This document shows positions 10,507 to 22,830 of a DNA stretch of 64,000 nucleotides, piece by piece (position 1 is the first letter of the stretch; every line of letters begins with the position of its first letter). The translations under genes were made by a program, and so were the position numbers. This stretch comes from Tiliqua scincoides (lineage: Eukaryota; Chordata; Lepidosauria; Squamata; Scincidae). A model generated the notes under the pieces. It searched no databases. It saw only the letters and a program-made list of their open reading frames with translations, and was not told the origin of the DNA. The stretch spans positions 24,096,284-24,160,283 of the forward strand of contig NC_089830.1 in the NCBI RefSeq assembly GCF_035046505.1, given 5' to 3'.

Positions 10507-13269
10507 AAATAGGTCATAGGAAACCCTAAATACCACCTTGCATCTATGTTTATGCAGTAGAGGGAGTGATCCTCTGAAGTGTGGTGGGGGGAATGCCCCC
10601 TGCCTCCACCAGGAACAAGACTTACTCAGGTAAGGCAAATTTCTGTTTCCCTTGGTGGAGGCATGGGCATTCCTCACCAATGGGATCTACCAGAGCAGTA
10701 TCCCGGGGGGGGGGGCGGGCAGTTAGATCACGCACTCTCACGCCTTCAGTACCCTCTGGAGAACTTTCTTCCTGAAGGAAGCCTCTACCGAGGCTGATAG
10801 ATTTAACTTGTAGTGCTTAAAGAAAGTGTGAGGCAATGACCACGTGGCAGCCCTGCATATATCCTACAGCGATGCCACATTTTCAAATGCTGCGTAAGCA
10901 GCTGCCATCTAATGGAAATAAGCCTTTAAACCACCTGGAGGTTGTAAACCAGCTGCCTTGTACACCATCAGGATGCGAACTCTAAGCCACTTAGCTTAAG
11001 TCACCAGGGACACCTTCCCGCCGATGGTAAGTTACAGATAGAGCATCCGTCTTCCTGAATGGGCAAGTGCATTCTGTATGGAAGCTTAGGACTCTTCTGA
11101 CATTTAGTGTGTGCCAAGCCTTTTCCCTTGTATGCTTGGGACAAAATGATGGTTAAAAAAAATGATGGTTCTTGCTGTCAATGAAAAATTGAATTAACTT
11201 TGGGTAAGAAAAAATGAGTCAATCCTAAGTACCATGGTGTGTGGAATACACATAAGTCAGGATGAATAAGGCACCCAGTTCAAGGGCTTCGATAGTGCAT
11301 CCACCACTTCCACTCCCTTGTCTCTTACCCTGGAGAAGAAATTGTTAAGTTGTGAGTTTTCTGCAGTAGCAAACTATTACAAGTAGCAAACTGCCTACTA
11401 TGGGTGTCCGAATCTGGTCCTCAGTTTCTGGATGCAACCTGCACTCTGTTTCCGAGAGGCTCCATCTGCGTAGGGAGTCTGCCTCCATGTTCTTCTCTCC
11501 TGCTAGGTGTTAACTTGTGGGGTTTTTTTTTTGTGTTTTTTTTTGTGTGTGGACTGTTCTTCATTGTCTGTTCTTACTAGAACATGACAAAGGCAGAAAT
11601 GAGGTTTGAGATGAAAACAGAGCACAACAGATAGATCTCAGCTCCAGGAGATTGATGCTCTGGGACATCTCCTGAGAGTAATAATGACCCTGAATCACTC
11701 TGCCATTTAGTTGGGCCCTCCAATCAAATATGCTGGCATCTGTGGTCAGGATTACTTGTTGCCAGTCCTGAAGGCTCACCCCTTGGACAGCTGTCCATTG
11801 TACACCCACTGCTGCAAATCCCTCTTCAGGGGTGGTGGAATCAGTGTGTGGAAGTGGCATCTCCTCTCTATCTTCTTGAGTGGGACCAGAGACACTCCTG
11901 AAGAGTTCTGGTGTGGAATTGGGTCTAGTTGACCAGCTGGTGGCAGAACCAACATTCATAGTAGGTGGACTAGCATCATGATATCTGCCTACCTGACTGA
12001 GAATCTGGAGGATTGTGTCTGTCATCCTTTGTCATCTCTCTGTTGGCAAAAAAAACATGGAAAATGTGGGTCTTGGAAAAATATTCCCAAGTGTTTCAGT
12101 ATCTGGATGGGAATAAGTGAACTGTTTGACTGGATTATCACAAAACCATGAGTTTGCAGGCAGAGCACCATCTGGTGCTTGTTAAGCTCTGCTTGCTCCC
12201 TGGACGACACTTTTATTTAAAAGTCATCCAGGTGAGGGTAAAGAAACAGTCTCCTCTGCCTGAGACGTGCCAATAGTACCACTAACACTTTTGTGAAACC
12301 TCCCCCCCCCCCCAAGGGAAAGGCATGGTACTGAAAGTGCGAGGATTTGTAGGAGATCTCAGATACCTTCTGTGATTTTACAAAAACAGTTCAACCACCT
12401 TAAATCTAGGATTCCATGCATTTCTCCATTCTGCTTCAGTACTGGAAAGAGCACCAAGTAAATCCTGGTACCTTTCTCAGCAGAGGGAACTGCCTCTATT
12501 GCCCCAATATGAGGTAGATGGTATATGGCTGCTAGGATAGCTGCATGTTTATTTGCATCCCTTGATTTTGAGATCTGCCAGAACCTGTCCCTTGGTTTCC
12601 TTACAAATTCCAAGGAATAGTCTTTGGAGACATGTCTCCAGGAACCATGCGTCCAATATTGTGTTGTACCATGTTTGCACATAATCCTGAAGCCTAGCCT
12701 GCATCTTGGGTGAGGAACCCCTGGGCGTGGCATCATGCCAACCTGTCTCCAGCTTCATTCCCTGCATTGGAAGAATGGGAATGCTGGAATTTTCTGTGGA
12801 AGTTCCCAGATTTGTGCCACTTGGGTTTGAATTTGGACTGCTCTCTGTTCCTTCTTTCAAGATGAAAGGGGCGAAAGCTCTGGTTGCAGGGCCTAGGAGA
12901 GGGGGTAAAGGGGGTAATTTGTACCCGGGCCCAGGGTCGGAAAGGGGGACCAGGAGCCAAAGGAGGGGGCCCAGAAAGTTCCTGGGACCTGACATTTTCC
13001 TATCTTACCTGAACTAACTGCCAGCGCATAATGCTGGAGCACAACCATGTGCATGCACTGTTAACTGCTGCTGCAAGTCATATACACCAGTCCCAGGAAA
13101 GCACAGTCACAGGAAAGTCCCTCCTTAACACAGTGTCAAATCTGGGAGGAAACTGGCCTGCTACAGTAGATCCCATACTTGGCTTTGGCTTGTGGATCCC
13201 ATAACCATGAAGGCGTGTACAGAAGCTCAGGGACCTAGCTGTTGGGTTACAGCTGCTGCGGAAGTTCAT

Positions 13270-13354
13270 TTTGATCTATTCTATTGTGAGCCTAAATATG
13301 ATAATGCTAATACCGCTTTGTGAACTTTTAGTTGAAAAGCGGTATATAAATACT

Positions 13355-13421
<67 letters not shown>
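13270..13421 (+). repeat. SINE 3' tail with (AAT)n microsatellite
   Basis: 'AAAGCGGTATATAAATACTG' resembles the tail of the tRNA-derived SINEs elsewhere in the window. About 23 AAT units follow (13353-13421). Confidence 0.7.
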
Positions 13422-14207
13422 TTCTGCAATCCATTTCCTATATTTCAAAAATTTTAGAGAGACTTAGGAGTGTGTTTGGTTTTCCATATTACTTTACCTG
13501 GCTTCTAATGCCACATGGTGGGGGTAGACCTGGACTCTGCATCAAGAAGCCTAGTAGGCCTGAGCTCCAAAGACTATTGTGGCTGTCAGCATCCTCCCCT
13601 GCCCTATTTTGCCTCCCCATTCTGCCTGCCCCCATTGCTCCCCTTCCTCTTTGGAAAGGGGCCCAGAAGAAACTTTGTACCCCCTGCTAAAATTCCTCTC
13701 ATAGGCCCTGTCTGGTTGGCTTTAGTCTTGGAAGCTATGGGAAGTGATCTGTTTTTGTCCTTGTTTCAATGAGAACAAGGTAATGCTTGCCAAATAACTT
13801 AGATCTGAAGAATAGAGTCCCCAGTAATCTACTTTGAGATTGCACAGCCACAAATTTCTTATGGTCACCACACTGGAGGTGGTAGCTCTAGAACAAATAG
13901 TCAGCTAAGAAAGCAGCTGGCAAGGATACCTTTTCCAAAGTGTCCTGATTGGTTTGGATAAGGTGTTGTTCCTCCTCCCAGAAATTGGTGGCTCTGGAGA
14001 AAAAACCAATTGGCTGCTGAGGCTCTGAGAGCAAACAAAAGAGTCTAGAAAGCTCTCGTCGGCTACGCCTCAATGCACTTGTTGCATGGGACACCAGGGC
14101 CGTGTTCCCCATCTGAAGGGATCACAGCCTGAGAAGACAGTGCTGCAACAGGTGCATCCATCCACCAATGGTACCTTGAGTTTATCTAAGATTCCCTTAG
14201 GAAGAGA

Positions 14208-15305
14208 TGTTACGTGAAAATCCCCTTTTTCCTTTTAAGTTGTGATTTTATATCTGTTTATGTATTATGGACTAAAACTCATGCAGGCCAAACCTCAAAA
14301 CACAGGACACACTTCTCCCAGCACACTTTTCCAAAAACCCTAGTCAAAACCACAAGCAGATGGATTACACAACCCCCATTTCCCTGTAGGTCAATGTATG
14401 CATTGTATTGTTTTCAATGTCAATAAGTCTCTCCAATCACTGTGTATGCAAAACAAGTCGGCATGCACCTCCGGAGGAAGAAGTCTAGCATCTTAAATCA
14501 TTGTTTAAGTATCGCCTATTCTTTGTATTGTCTTAACTCATCACTGCTTAAGGGCTCTATGCAAATTTGAATTGCCTTCCTGAGCTGCTGTATTTACTGG
14601 TTATTGTGTAAGGTCCTCCAGGTAGAAAGCCAGCCATTAGACACATTGAATTCTGCTGATAAGGGACATCTGGACCCCAAAACACCCTGGTGGGTGGCAG
14701 TTTTCCCCAGCTCAGCACCCAGCCCATTTCAGTCACAGAAAAAACCCTTTTAAGAGAGAAGCTCTGGCCACATGGTCTCTCTCTCTGCTCCCCCCCTCCA
14801 AGGACCAACAAGCTGTGTTGGGTCAGAGGGTCCTACACAGGACTCTCCCCCCCCATCCAACAGCTCTATAAGACAGGTAACTATATCGCGTCTGGAACTC
14901 CTTCCTTTCTCTCCCCCCTCATTTTCTCCTCTTCTCTCCCCATCTTTAGTTAGCAACTGGGTTATGCAGACCAGGGACCCCTAAAACCCTTCCCTAAAAT
15001 CTTTCCCTTTTTCCAATCTTCTCGGATGCACCAAATACACTCTACATGCAACCACCATAAGCTAGGTACACTAGATGCAAGTACTAGGACCAAGGCTCAT
15101 CATTTTTCATGTGCATTATGTTTACCTGTGTGCTTTGTAATAAAAATATAATCTTTTACTGAAAGTTATCTTTCTCTCAGTCTCTTTTCAAGCTAAAAGG
15201 GAATTTCTCTGCATTACGCCGTCTTGTTATCTAGCCTGCAATCCTGAAGTTCCAAAAGGGTAGTGTACTAATTCCCCTAAACCAAAACAGCCCTTTCTGG
15301 TGACA
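14208..15305 (+). mobile_element. Solo LTR of an endogenous retrovirus-like element, fossil
   Basis: The ~1.1-kb unit begins TGTTACG and ends GTGACA. It is flanked by a 4-bp direct repeat GAGA (14204-14207, 15306-15309). It contains a TATA-like 'CTCTATAAGACA' at about 14863 and AATAAA at about 15141, in the right order for U3-R-U5. No internal viral region adjoins it. It is inserted in the DIRS gag region. Confidence 0.6.
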
Positions 15306-15805
15306 GAGAGTAAAACATACTCATGAGTTTGGTATCTCACTGTGCAGTGAGGTGGTGCAGTGAGGAGGACCACTCCATCTCCATCATTTTAGGATGGGTT
15401 CTGGAAAAAGGCATCCCTGCTGGCCTCAGTGGAGCCTGAGGAAAGAGACTTTCTGGAGAAAGAAGTTAGAATTGCAGCACAGGCTCTCATTCTGAGGCTT
15501 TAAGGCTCAATGGCTTAATAACCTTATCAAATATCCTGGAGAAAACTCCCTCTGGAAAGAGGTTTTTCCCATTGATGTGAGCTTCTGCACTTTCCATCCT
15601 CACCATTAGACCCCATGTGACCAGCCTTCTTTGGTCCTTTACTGAGGAATGGGCAACTCTGAATCTGAGGAGTCAGTGACCTAAACATTGTGAGAGAGAG
15701 CTGGAAGGGATGGGGTTCCTCCATACCTGAGGCTGCTTTCCCTTTTCCAGCCTTGGTCTTTCAGTTGTTTAGGGAGAGTGAGCAGACCCTGCGAGGCCAG
15801 GGTCT

Positions 15806-16037
15806 TTCTGGAGGAAAAATCCATTACGGGGTACAAGCCATGATGTGTATGCGCAACCTCCTGATTTTAGAAATGGGTTATGTCAGAATGCCAGATGCAA
15901 GGGAGGGCACCAGGATGAGGTCTCTTGTTATCTGGTGTGCTCCCTGGGGCATTTGGTGGGCCGCTGTGAGATACAGGAAGCTGGACTAGATGGGCCTATG
16001 GCCTGATCCAGTGGGGCTGTTCTTATGTTCTTATTGC
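15806..16037 (+). mobile_element. CR1 LINE, 3' end only
   Basis: It matches the last ~230 bp of the other CR1 copies in this window ('GGAAGCTGGACTAGATGGGC', 'GCCTGATCCAGTGGGGC') and ends with the CR1-type 'TTCTTATGTTCTTA'. It is strongly 5'-truncated. Confidence 0.85.
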
Positions 16038-16344
16038 TATCAGCCAAGCACTTGAGCCACTCACCAAGAACAGGAGGAACAGGGGTGACAGCAGCACCAC
16101 TGCTTGACTCCTTAAGCTTATTAGCACCTCTAGGCTCCTTGGAGTGCTTGGTCTGGACAGGCTTGACTCTGAGCTGGCCTCAGAAGACATGTTGGCCTTT
16201 TTTTTTTCTTTTTAACTATATATTACCACATTGAACAGCTGAAGAATAACCATCTGTCTGTCCACTGGAACGTTTATGAGGGAAAAACAGAGGCTGGGCA
16301 AAAAGAGCGGGAACACAAACCCCTCACTGGGTTCCTCACTGCAA

Positions 16345-17194
16345 GTGAGGAAAATGTTGCCCGCTGAGATACAAAATGGCACCTGCTGAGCTAAAAAACA
16401 GAGCTGATGTTTGTGAGCGTTGGGCAAGCCCCGGGCATGCTGATGGTGAGTCCTGCCCGACTGCCCCTGAAACTGTAATAGTGCCTTCACTGAGGGGTCT
16501 GCCTCTGTTCCTCAAACCTGCTGCCACCTCAGAGAGGCGCGGACCAGGCAGCCCCAGCACCAGCTGCTGAGGTAAAAAATGGTGCCCGTTGAGGTAAAAG
16601 CAGACCTGATGCTTGTGAGAGTTGGGCAGGCTCTGGGCACTCAGGGAGAGTCCTGCCCGACTGCCCCTGACACTGCAATAGTGCCTTCACTGAGGGGTCT
16701 GCCTCTGTTCCTCAAACCTGCCACCACCTCAGAGAGGCGCGGACCAGGCACCGTCAGCCCTAGCTGCTGAGGTAAAAAATGGTGCCCACTGAGGTAAAAG
16801 CAGACCTGATGCTTGTGAGCGTTGTACAGGCTCTGGGCGCTCATGGAGAGTCCTGCCCGACTGCCCCTGACACTGCAATAGTGCCTTCACTGAGGGGTCT
16901 GCCTCTGTTCCTCAAACCTGCCACCACCTCAAAGAGGCGCGGACCAGGCACCGTCAGCCCCAGCTGCTGAGGTAAAAAATGGCGCCCCCTGAGGTAAAAG
17001 CAGACCTGATGCTTGTGAGCGTTGTGCAGGCTCTGGGCGCTCATGGAGAGTCCTGCCCGACTGCCCCTGACATTGCAATAGTGCCTTCACTGAGGGGTCT
17101 GCCTCTGTTCCTCAAACCTGCCGCCACCTCAGAGAGGCGCAGACCAGGCACCGTCAGCCCCAGCTGCTGAGGTAAAAAATGGCACCCACTGAGG
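16345..17194 (+). repeat. 200-bp tandem array, left part (4 units plus a start)
   Basis: Exact 200-bp period: 'ATGGTGCCC'-type landmarks fall at 16579, 16779 and 16979. Each unit contains 'GAGGTAAAAGCAGACCTGAT', 'CACTGAGGGGTCTGCCTCTG' and 'GGCGCGGACCAGGCACC'. The first unit (about 16368-16567) is the most divergent. The fifth unit is cut after 'GAGGTA' by the LINE at 17195 and resumes at about 22505. Each unit has a 63-codon open frame on the plus strand, but 200 is not a multiple of 3, so the frame is not continuous and probably not coding. Confidence 0.9.
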
Positions 17195-17456
17195 TAGTAG
17201 TAGTAGTAAATCTTTATTATGGTCATAAGACCAGCCACATATAGAATGTCAAAATATATAAGCATATATATAAATATACAAAGATATGCAATATATAATG
17301 ATTAGGTTTAAAACAATAAAACAATTTATCATTATGTTCAAAACAGTTCTAAAATACCCAGCAGCAACTTCCAGCCATCTCCCCAGAAACAATTCCATTC
17401 TATCTAGCAGACTATACTCTAACTACAGAGGTTCATCTATATTTAAAATCCATTTC

Positions 17457-20400
17457 CTAATACCCATTGCAGCAGTAAAAAAATTTAGCGACACTGTATG
17501 TAAACATCGGATTGGAATCAGATAATAATACATAGATATATTGTTGCTCTGTGCATCCGAAAAGTCGCCTAATCAAAGGGGAAATAAGTTCTTCACGTAT
17601 CTTCTTGTAATAAACACACTGCAACAGAACATGTTCAGTTGTTTCTATCTGTTCCATTCCACATGGGCAAAGACGCTCTGCCCAGGGGATCCTTTTATAC
17701 CTTCCCTCCTGCACAGTTGAGGGTAGTGCATTAAGCCGGGCCAAAGTAAACGCCCTTCTATGTCTAGGCTGTTCCAGCTGGACAAAATTAGGTGCTATTG
17801 CAACCTTATATAATCTATCTTCGCTAAGAAAAAATTCTGGGGCACTACTTAAGTCATATTGTCTCTCATTATCCTCAATGCGCTGCTTAATAATTTTCCT
17901 TGCCTGTTCCATTCCCATGATTAACAAAATCGATCTAGAGAGCCCCAACAAAGCAATTTTTTGCTCAATTAACTGGGCCCATTTCGACTTAAAAGTATCT
18001 TGCAAAATCAATGGTACAAGACCAGTGGGAAGATAAAGCATTCTTAGCCAGTACATGAGAGTTACAATCCATATCCTGGCCTCAATTTTAATTTGGCCGG
18101 TTTCTAATCTTAGTTTTACGTTGGCAACATCTCTGGGAACTCCCAATATTGCTCTCAGGAACTTTGATTGAACACGTTCTAGAGTTATAGTATTAGGAAA
18201 GGGGCCCAATTGAGAGCCAAATGTTAATTGAGCTACTGCTTTAGCATGAAACAATTTTATGGCTGAAGGGATATAATGCCCCCCCCTTTGTTCTCATAAA
18301 TTGTAATATTGCAGCAGAACTTCTCTGGGCATTTAAAGCAACATAATCACCATGCGTTTTCCTAGAGCCATTAGATTGAAAGACAACCCCTAAATATTTA
18401 AATTGATGGATCTGATCAATTCTATGCTGATTAATCAACCATGTTCGCATTATTGGCCTTTTAGCAAATGACATGATTTTGGTTTTTTGGAAATTGTCAG
18501 ATCTTCTTGCTCACAGTATAGAAACAACCTTTGCAATGCTCTTCTAAGCCCAATTGGAGTCCTAGAGATGATCGCTGCGTCATCAGCATACAATAATGTT
18601 GTTATGTGTCTTCCTGCAATTTTTGGAGGATGAAAGTTAATATCTTTTAACTGGTCCACCATAGAGTTAATAAAAAAATTAAACAAAAGTGGAGCCAGAA
18701 GACAGCCTTGTTTGACTCCTTTATGAGTTGGGATGGCTTTCGTAAGATGGCCACGAACACTGCATCTTACCTTAAGTGAGATATTTCTATAGAGAGCCTG
18801 AATAAGATAAAGGAGCCGTCTATCAATACTAGAAGCCTCTAGTTTCCTCCATAATTTGACCCTTGATATTGAGTCAAAGGCTGATTTAAGATCTATAAAA
18901 GCTACATGTAGAGAAGTTGCTTTATCAGAGGCATATTTTTCAACAAGGAATTGTAATATTAGACAATGGTCAATGGTAGAACGTCCCTCTCTAAAGCCTG
19001 CCTGCTCTTCTGCAAGTATCTTATCCTCCTCCAGCCAATCTTTAAATTTCTCATACAAATGCCTGGTATATAGTTTAGAGATAATATTAAGTAAACTAAT
19101 GGGCCGGTAGTTTGCAGGGTCATCTCTATTTCCCTTCTTAAATATGGGGACTATGATAGCAAATCCCCAGTTTTCTGGAATTCTACCGGTTGTATCAATA
19201 TGCGTAAATAACGATGCTAAGACCGGAGCCCAGAATTCTAAATTATTTTTGACCGCCTCTGGCGGTATCAAGTCTTCTCCAGGAGCTTTTCCCGTCTTCA
19301 TCTGGGCTATTAGACTATGAATTTCGGAAGTTGACACCGGTGGCCATGGTGGAACATCTTCAAGTGTGCTATTCCATCTCAACTGGGCCACATCTGCGTC
19401 TTTATATAAGTCTTGAAAATATTCCTCCCATATTCCTAGATGGATATAGCAATCTGGGAGTGTTGGCCCAGAAGTTGGAGAGATTTTTATCATTCGCCAG
19501 AAGAGTATCAAGTCTTTAGATTTTGCTGCTTGAATCAGTTTTCCCCAATTTTCTTTCTGGGCCTCCTTTTTCTTTTGCAGTAGTAACTTTTTATAGGTTT
19601 TTTTCTCTCTCAAAAGGGATTGAGCCACTGTCAAATCTGAAGTTAATTTATAGGCTTGGTAGATGCTCTGTAAGACTTTTTTTGCAAATACACATTCCTT
19701 GTCAAACCATGGCTTCGAATTGGGGTAGTGACATTGATGGGTCGCTTTTACCTTATCAGTAACAAACTGTTTCAGCTCACAAATCAGCTCCTCATAGATT
19801 TCCACCGGATTACTCGAATGCATTATAGACATCCTAATGCTTTGCATGATATCAGATGCAAGTAAAGTTTGTAAATTCGAATCCATCTTTGGAGTCCACT
19901 TGGCCCGACAGTATGTTCCTTCCTCAGGGAATATCATAAATGGATATTGGTTAACAGTTCTTAAATAAGGAAAAGGGGCTTTCATACTCAGTGAAACAGG
20001 AAGATGGTCGCTTTGAAATTTTGATGCTACTTCCAAGTTCTCCAATAATGGGATTAAATTTGGCGAGATGATTATATAATCTATTAGGCTCATTCTGGCT
20101 CCAGCCAAGTAAGTAAATTCAGCTGGGTAATCATTCCCATATGCACCATTTAAAATGTGCAGATTAAGCCTGGTGGTCATTTGATATAACAGGAACCCAG
20201 CATAGTTTGCTTTCTTATCTTTAGATTGCCGATTAAATGGGAGTCCGTTTGAACCTAATGTGGGACAGTATGCTTTATATTGAGAGTATAGGGCTTGATC
20301 GTTAGGGCCTATACAAGCGTTAAAATTCCCTCCCAAAATCGCATAAGTATTGGAGTAATTATGAAGTAACTGTGCTACATAGGCTTCAAACTCTGTCCAT

Positions 20401-20744
20401 ATTTCCAGAGTCAGTGATTTCTTCTTTTGTTGGGGTAAATACACATTTATTATCAACAAGTCCCAATGATCAGAATGGACAAGAGTGGCCATTGCATGTT
20501 GTTTAAAAGGTGGAAGCATCCTTGTGTTTGCACACAATGATGTGGCAATCAACATACCTAAGCCTCCCTTACATCTTCCGCGACCTGCCCCAGAAGTTGC
20601 ACTTATAGAGTATGAATGAAAACCATTAATTGCCACCTTTTCCTGAATCCAAGTTTCTTGCATCAGTACAATATCCTTAGAAGAGAGATATTGTCTTGAT
20701 TCAGGGTCCTGGAAGAGTCTGGTCCATCCATTTATATTCCCCAA
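17457..20744 (-). pseudogene. LINE ORF2: AP endonuclease, reverse transcriptase, CCHC-like tail
   Basis: 20744-18450 is a 764-codon open frame: endonuclease ('MQETWIQ', 'GGNFNACIG', 'SLIDYIIISP', 'SDHLPVSLS') then RT ('[14 protein letters not shown]', 'NYRPISLLN', 'EEQAGFREGRSTIDH', '[18 protein letters not shown]', 'LLYADDAAI'). The catalytic YADD is present. The C-terminal part continues in two further frames (18474-18241, then 18254-17457) and includes 'RLCPCGMEQIETTEHVLLQC', a Cys/His knuckle typical of I-superfamily LINEs. Both frame changes lie close to homopolymers (T6 at about 18480 and C8 at about 18280), so assembly error or recent decay are both possible. Product acts in target-primed reverse transcription. 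Confidence 0.8.
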
Positions 20745-20901
20745 AATGAGGGCAATTTTATTTGTGTGCTGGTCAGATACCCGTCATTGTGCCTCTGAGG
20801 AGACACTTATTATCTCCTGGGCATTCCCTTCATTTTCATCCTCCTTCCTGGTCAGATCTAAATTCAAACCATCCTGAAAAGCAGGGGGATCTGCTAGATA
20901 T

Positions 20902-22487
20902 TTACTCTCTAGTGCATCCGCGTGTGGGGGGGGGGGAAATCATCACAGAGTTTAGATGGTATTCTGATGTCCTTACATCAGCTTGAGAGATTGAGGAATT
21001 TAGATGTACTAATACTGACCCATCTTCATGATCTGGAGTAGCCTGTATTCTTGTTGAGTTATGTAATCCTTCATTTAATCCCTCAATAAAAGTCTGTGAG
21101 CCCTGGAACTCCTTCAGCCCCCATTGCAGCTCTATAAGGGAAATTTCTCTCATCTCAGTGAGATTATCAGGCTGTTCCAGAGCAGAGAGTAACCTGACTG
21201 GAGTTAACGTCTTTAGTTCTGCTTGTGGATCTAAAGTTAATTCCAAATCGAAACAAGAATTCGTTTTTGCTATCAGCTTTTCCTTAGGCAATGAGCAACT
21301 CAAAAGGGTTGAGCCTTCTTGGACAGAGAAATCAAGATCTAAAATCCTCTTATCTTGGAAGGGAACCAGGATTTCCTCATGCACTCTTTTCCTTTTCGGC
21401 ATTAATAGATGATTCAATTTGTCTCTGAGTTTGGAGAGGTCTGAAAATTCATCCTGTTTCTCAGGAAGAATTCTATCTAATTTACAAGGGCTGTTCACTC
21501 GCCATTTATCTTCCTTATCAGGACCAAACTCCCTCGCAACTGTGCCTGCGGTTGATGTTGGAATGTAGGCATATTTTACTTTTTTAGTTCTGGCAAGGAC
21601 TTTAACCCCATGCTCTTTGAATACTCTTTGTGGAAATATACCATATCTTCTTAGATGTTGGGATAAATGCAAAGGAATATCTGCTGATCTAAAATCTAAA
21701 AGCAGTCTTTTATGATAATTTTGCGAGGGCAAAAAATAAAAATGGATTAACTCTGCTGGAGCAATATCTCTATTCATTAGTTCTATCAGGGAGGAAAGAA
21801 TTCTTTTCTTGGTTGTTCAAAGCTGGATGTCTTTTTTGGGAAAACAAATTAAAACTTGCTTTGTTTGCAGTACTCTTTGGACTCTTTCTTGATTACAAGC
21901 TGGAGGATGTAGGGCAATGGCGTCCTCTCCTCTCCTCTTCGATAAACACGTGTTTGGCTTAAGGCTTCTAATTGCCTTTCCATTTCACTAATTTTCCCCA
22001 ATAACACTAACAGAGTCTCTGCAGATAAGAAACACATTTCGCTCAAACATACTATGGAGCAATTTAGATGTGGGGGAGGAGCATTTATTGCCTTTCGGCT
22101 ATTTGCGTCCCATCCTGGAGATTTATTCTTTCTACCATTCTCTGCTTTCAAAATGCTTGCTGATTTGAGATAAGTTGATTTATTTATGTTAGCATTTAGC
22201 AGACAGGACTCAGCTTCTTGACACGTAGAGCTGTTGTTAGATACTACTATCGGAGTACTCACAGTGTTAGTAACCCTCTTGGAAGGAAAAAAACTTTCAA
22301 TTCTGAGCTGCTTCTTTTTTCTCTCCTTTTCATCCTCCTCCTCCTCACCGGGACTGATATTGTTTCATCTTTTCTTCAAGTTCTTCCCCCCAATAGTGCG
22401 TATGGAGTCATTTTTTATCTTGTTTATGGCTTCATTTATCTTAACAGAAGCAGGAGCTAAATCTAAACACTGTTGCTCCGCCGCCAT
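20902..22487 (-). pseudogene. LINE ORF1 region, fragmented
   Basis: A start at 22487 ('MAAEQQCLDLAPASVKINEA') leads into pieces at 22262-21849 and 21777-20902. The last is a 291-codon open frame including 'YFLPSQNYHKRLLLDFRSAD' and 'LRRYGIFPQRVFKEHGV', reminiscent of a nucleic-acid-binding L1-ORF1-type fold, followed by an acidic/polar tail. Several frame breaks separate the pieces. The short spacer to ORF2 (20902-20744) fits a bicistronic LINE. Confidence 0.6.
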
Positions 22488-22504
22488 CTTGCCTCCCTTT
22501 CTTC

Positions 22505-22830
22505 TACCCGCTGAGGTAAAAGCAGACCTGATGCTTGTGAGCGTTGGGCAGGCTCTGGGCGCTCATGGAGAGTCCTGCCCGACTGCCCCTGACACTGCAA
22601 TGGTGCCTTCACTGAGGGGTCTGCCTCTGTTCCTCAAACCTGCCGCCACCTCAGAGAGGCACGGACCAGGCACCGTCAGCCCCAACTGCTGAGGTAAAAA
22701 ATGGCACCCGCTGAGGTAAAAGCAGACCTGATGCTTGTGAGCTTTGGGCAGGCTCTGGGCGCTTAGGGAGAGTCCTGCTTGATCGTCCCCGAACATTGCA
22801 ATAGTGCCGGGTCGATCTAGGGGTCTGCCG
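22505..22830 (+). repeat. 200-bp tandem array, right part
   Basis: The array resumes after the LINE with 'CGCTGAGGTAAAAGCAGACC', completes one unit to about 22693, and has a last divergent unit to about 22830, where it grades into the TATA-bearing segment. Confidence 0.85.

Larger units (their letters stand above)
9731..16195 (-). mobile_element. DIRS-type tyrosine-recombinase retrotransposon, fossil with nested insertions
   Basis: Minus-strand parts, 5' to 3': gag-like pieces (about 16195-16040, 15800-15310, 14200-12550), reverse transcriptase (about 12740-12030, with 'GIRIYLVLFPVLKQNG'-type sequence and 'ILDLRWLN'), RNase H (about 12000-11560, with 'LTTDASIFDW' and 'INLLELRSI'), tyrosine recombinase (about 11100-10720, with 'DICRAATWS'), and terminal repeat sequence partly in inverted orientation near 9735-9805 and 10585-10690. 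Order and inverted end repeats fit DIRS. It is broken many times and looks old. A ~473-bp retroposon, a SINE tail, a solo LTR and a CR1 tail were inserted into it. Confidence 0.7.
17195..22505 (-). mobile_element. Nearly complete I/Vingi-like LINE inserted in the 200-bp array
   Basis: The 5' end is at about 22505 (minus sense 'GGGAGGCAAGATGGCGGCGG') and the 3' end is a (TAC)n-type tail at 17195. ORF1 starts at about 22487 and ORF2 spans 20744-17457. Flanks 'ACCCACTGAGGTA' (left) and 'ACCCGCTGAGGTA' (right) look like a 13-bp target duplication, though repeat periodicity contributes to the match. The last ~260 bp are 3' UTR ending 'GACCATAATAAAGATTTAC'. Clade is inferred from an APE endonuclease, the RT type and the C-terminal zinc knuckle. 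Confidence 0.8.

Noticed and set aside
13271-13690. A poly-Asn protein
   Set aside because: It is the translation of an (AAT)n microsatellite following a SINE tail.
16579-17170. Repeated 63-codon frames of the 200-bp array as a peptide family
   Set aside because: The unit length is not a multiple of three, so each frame is isolated, and both strands show equivalent frames.
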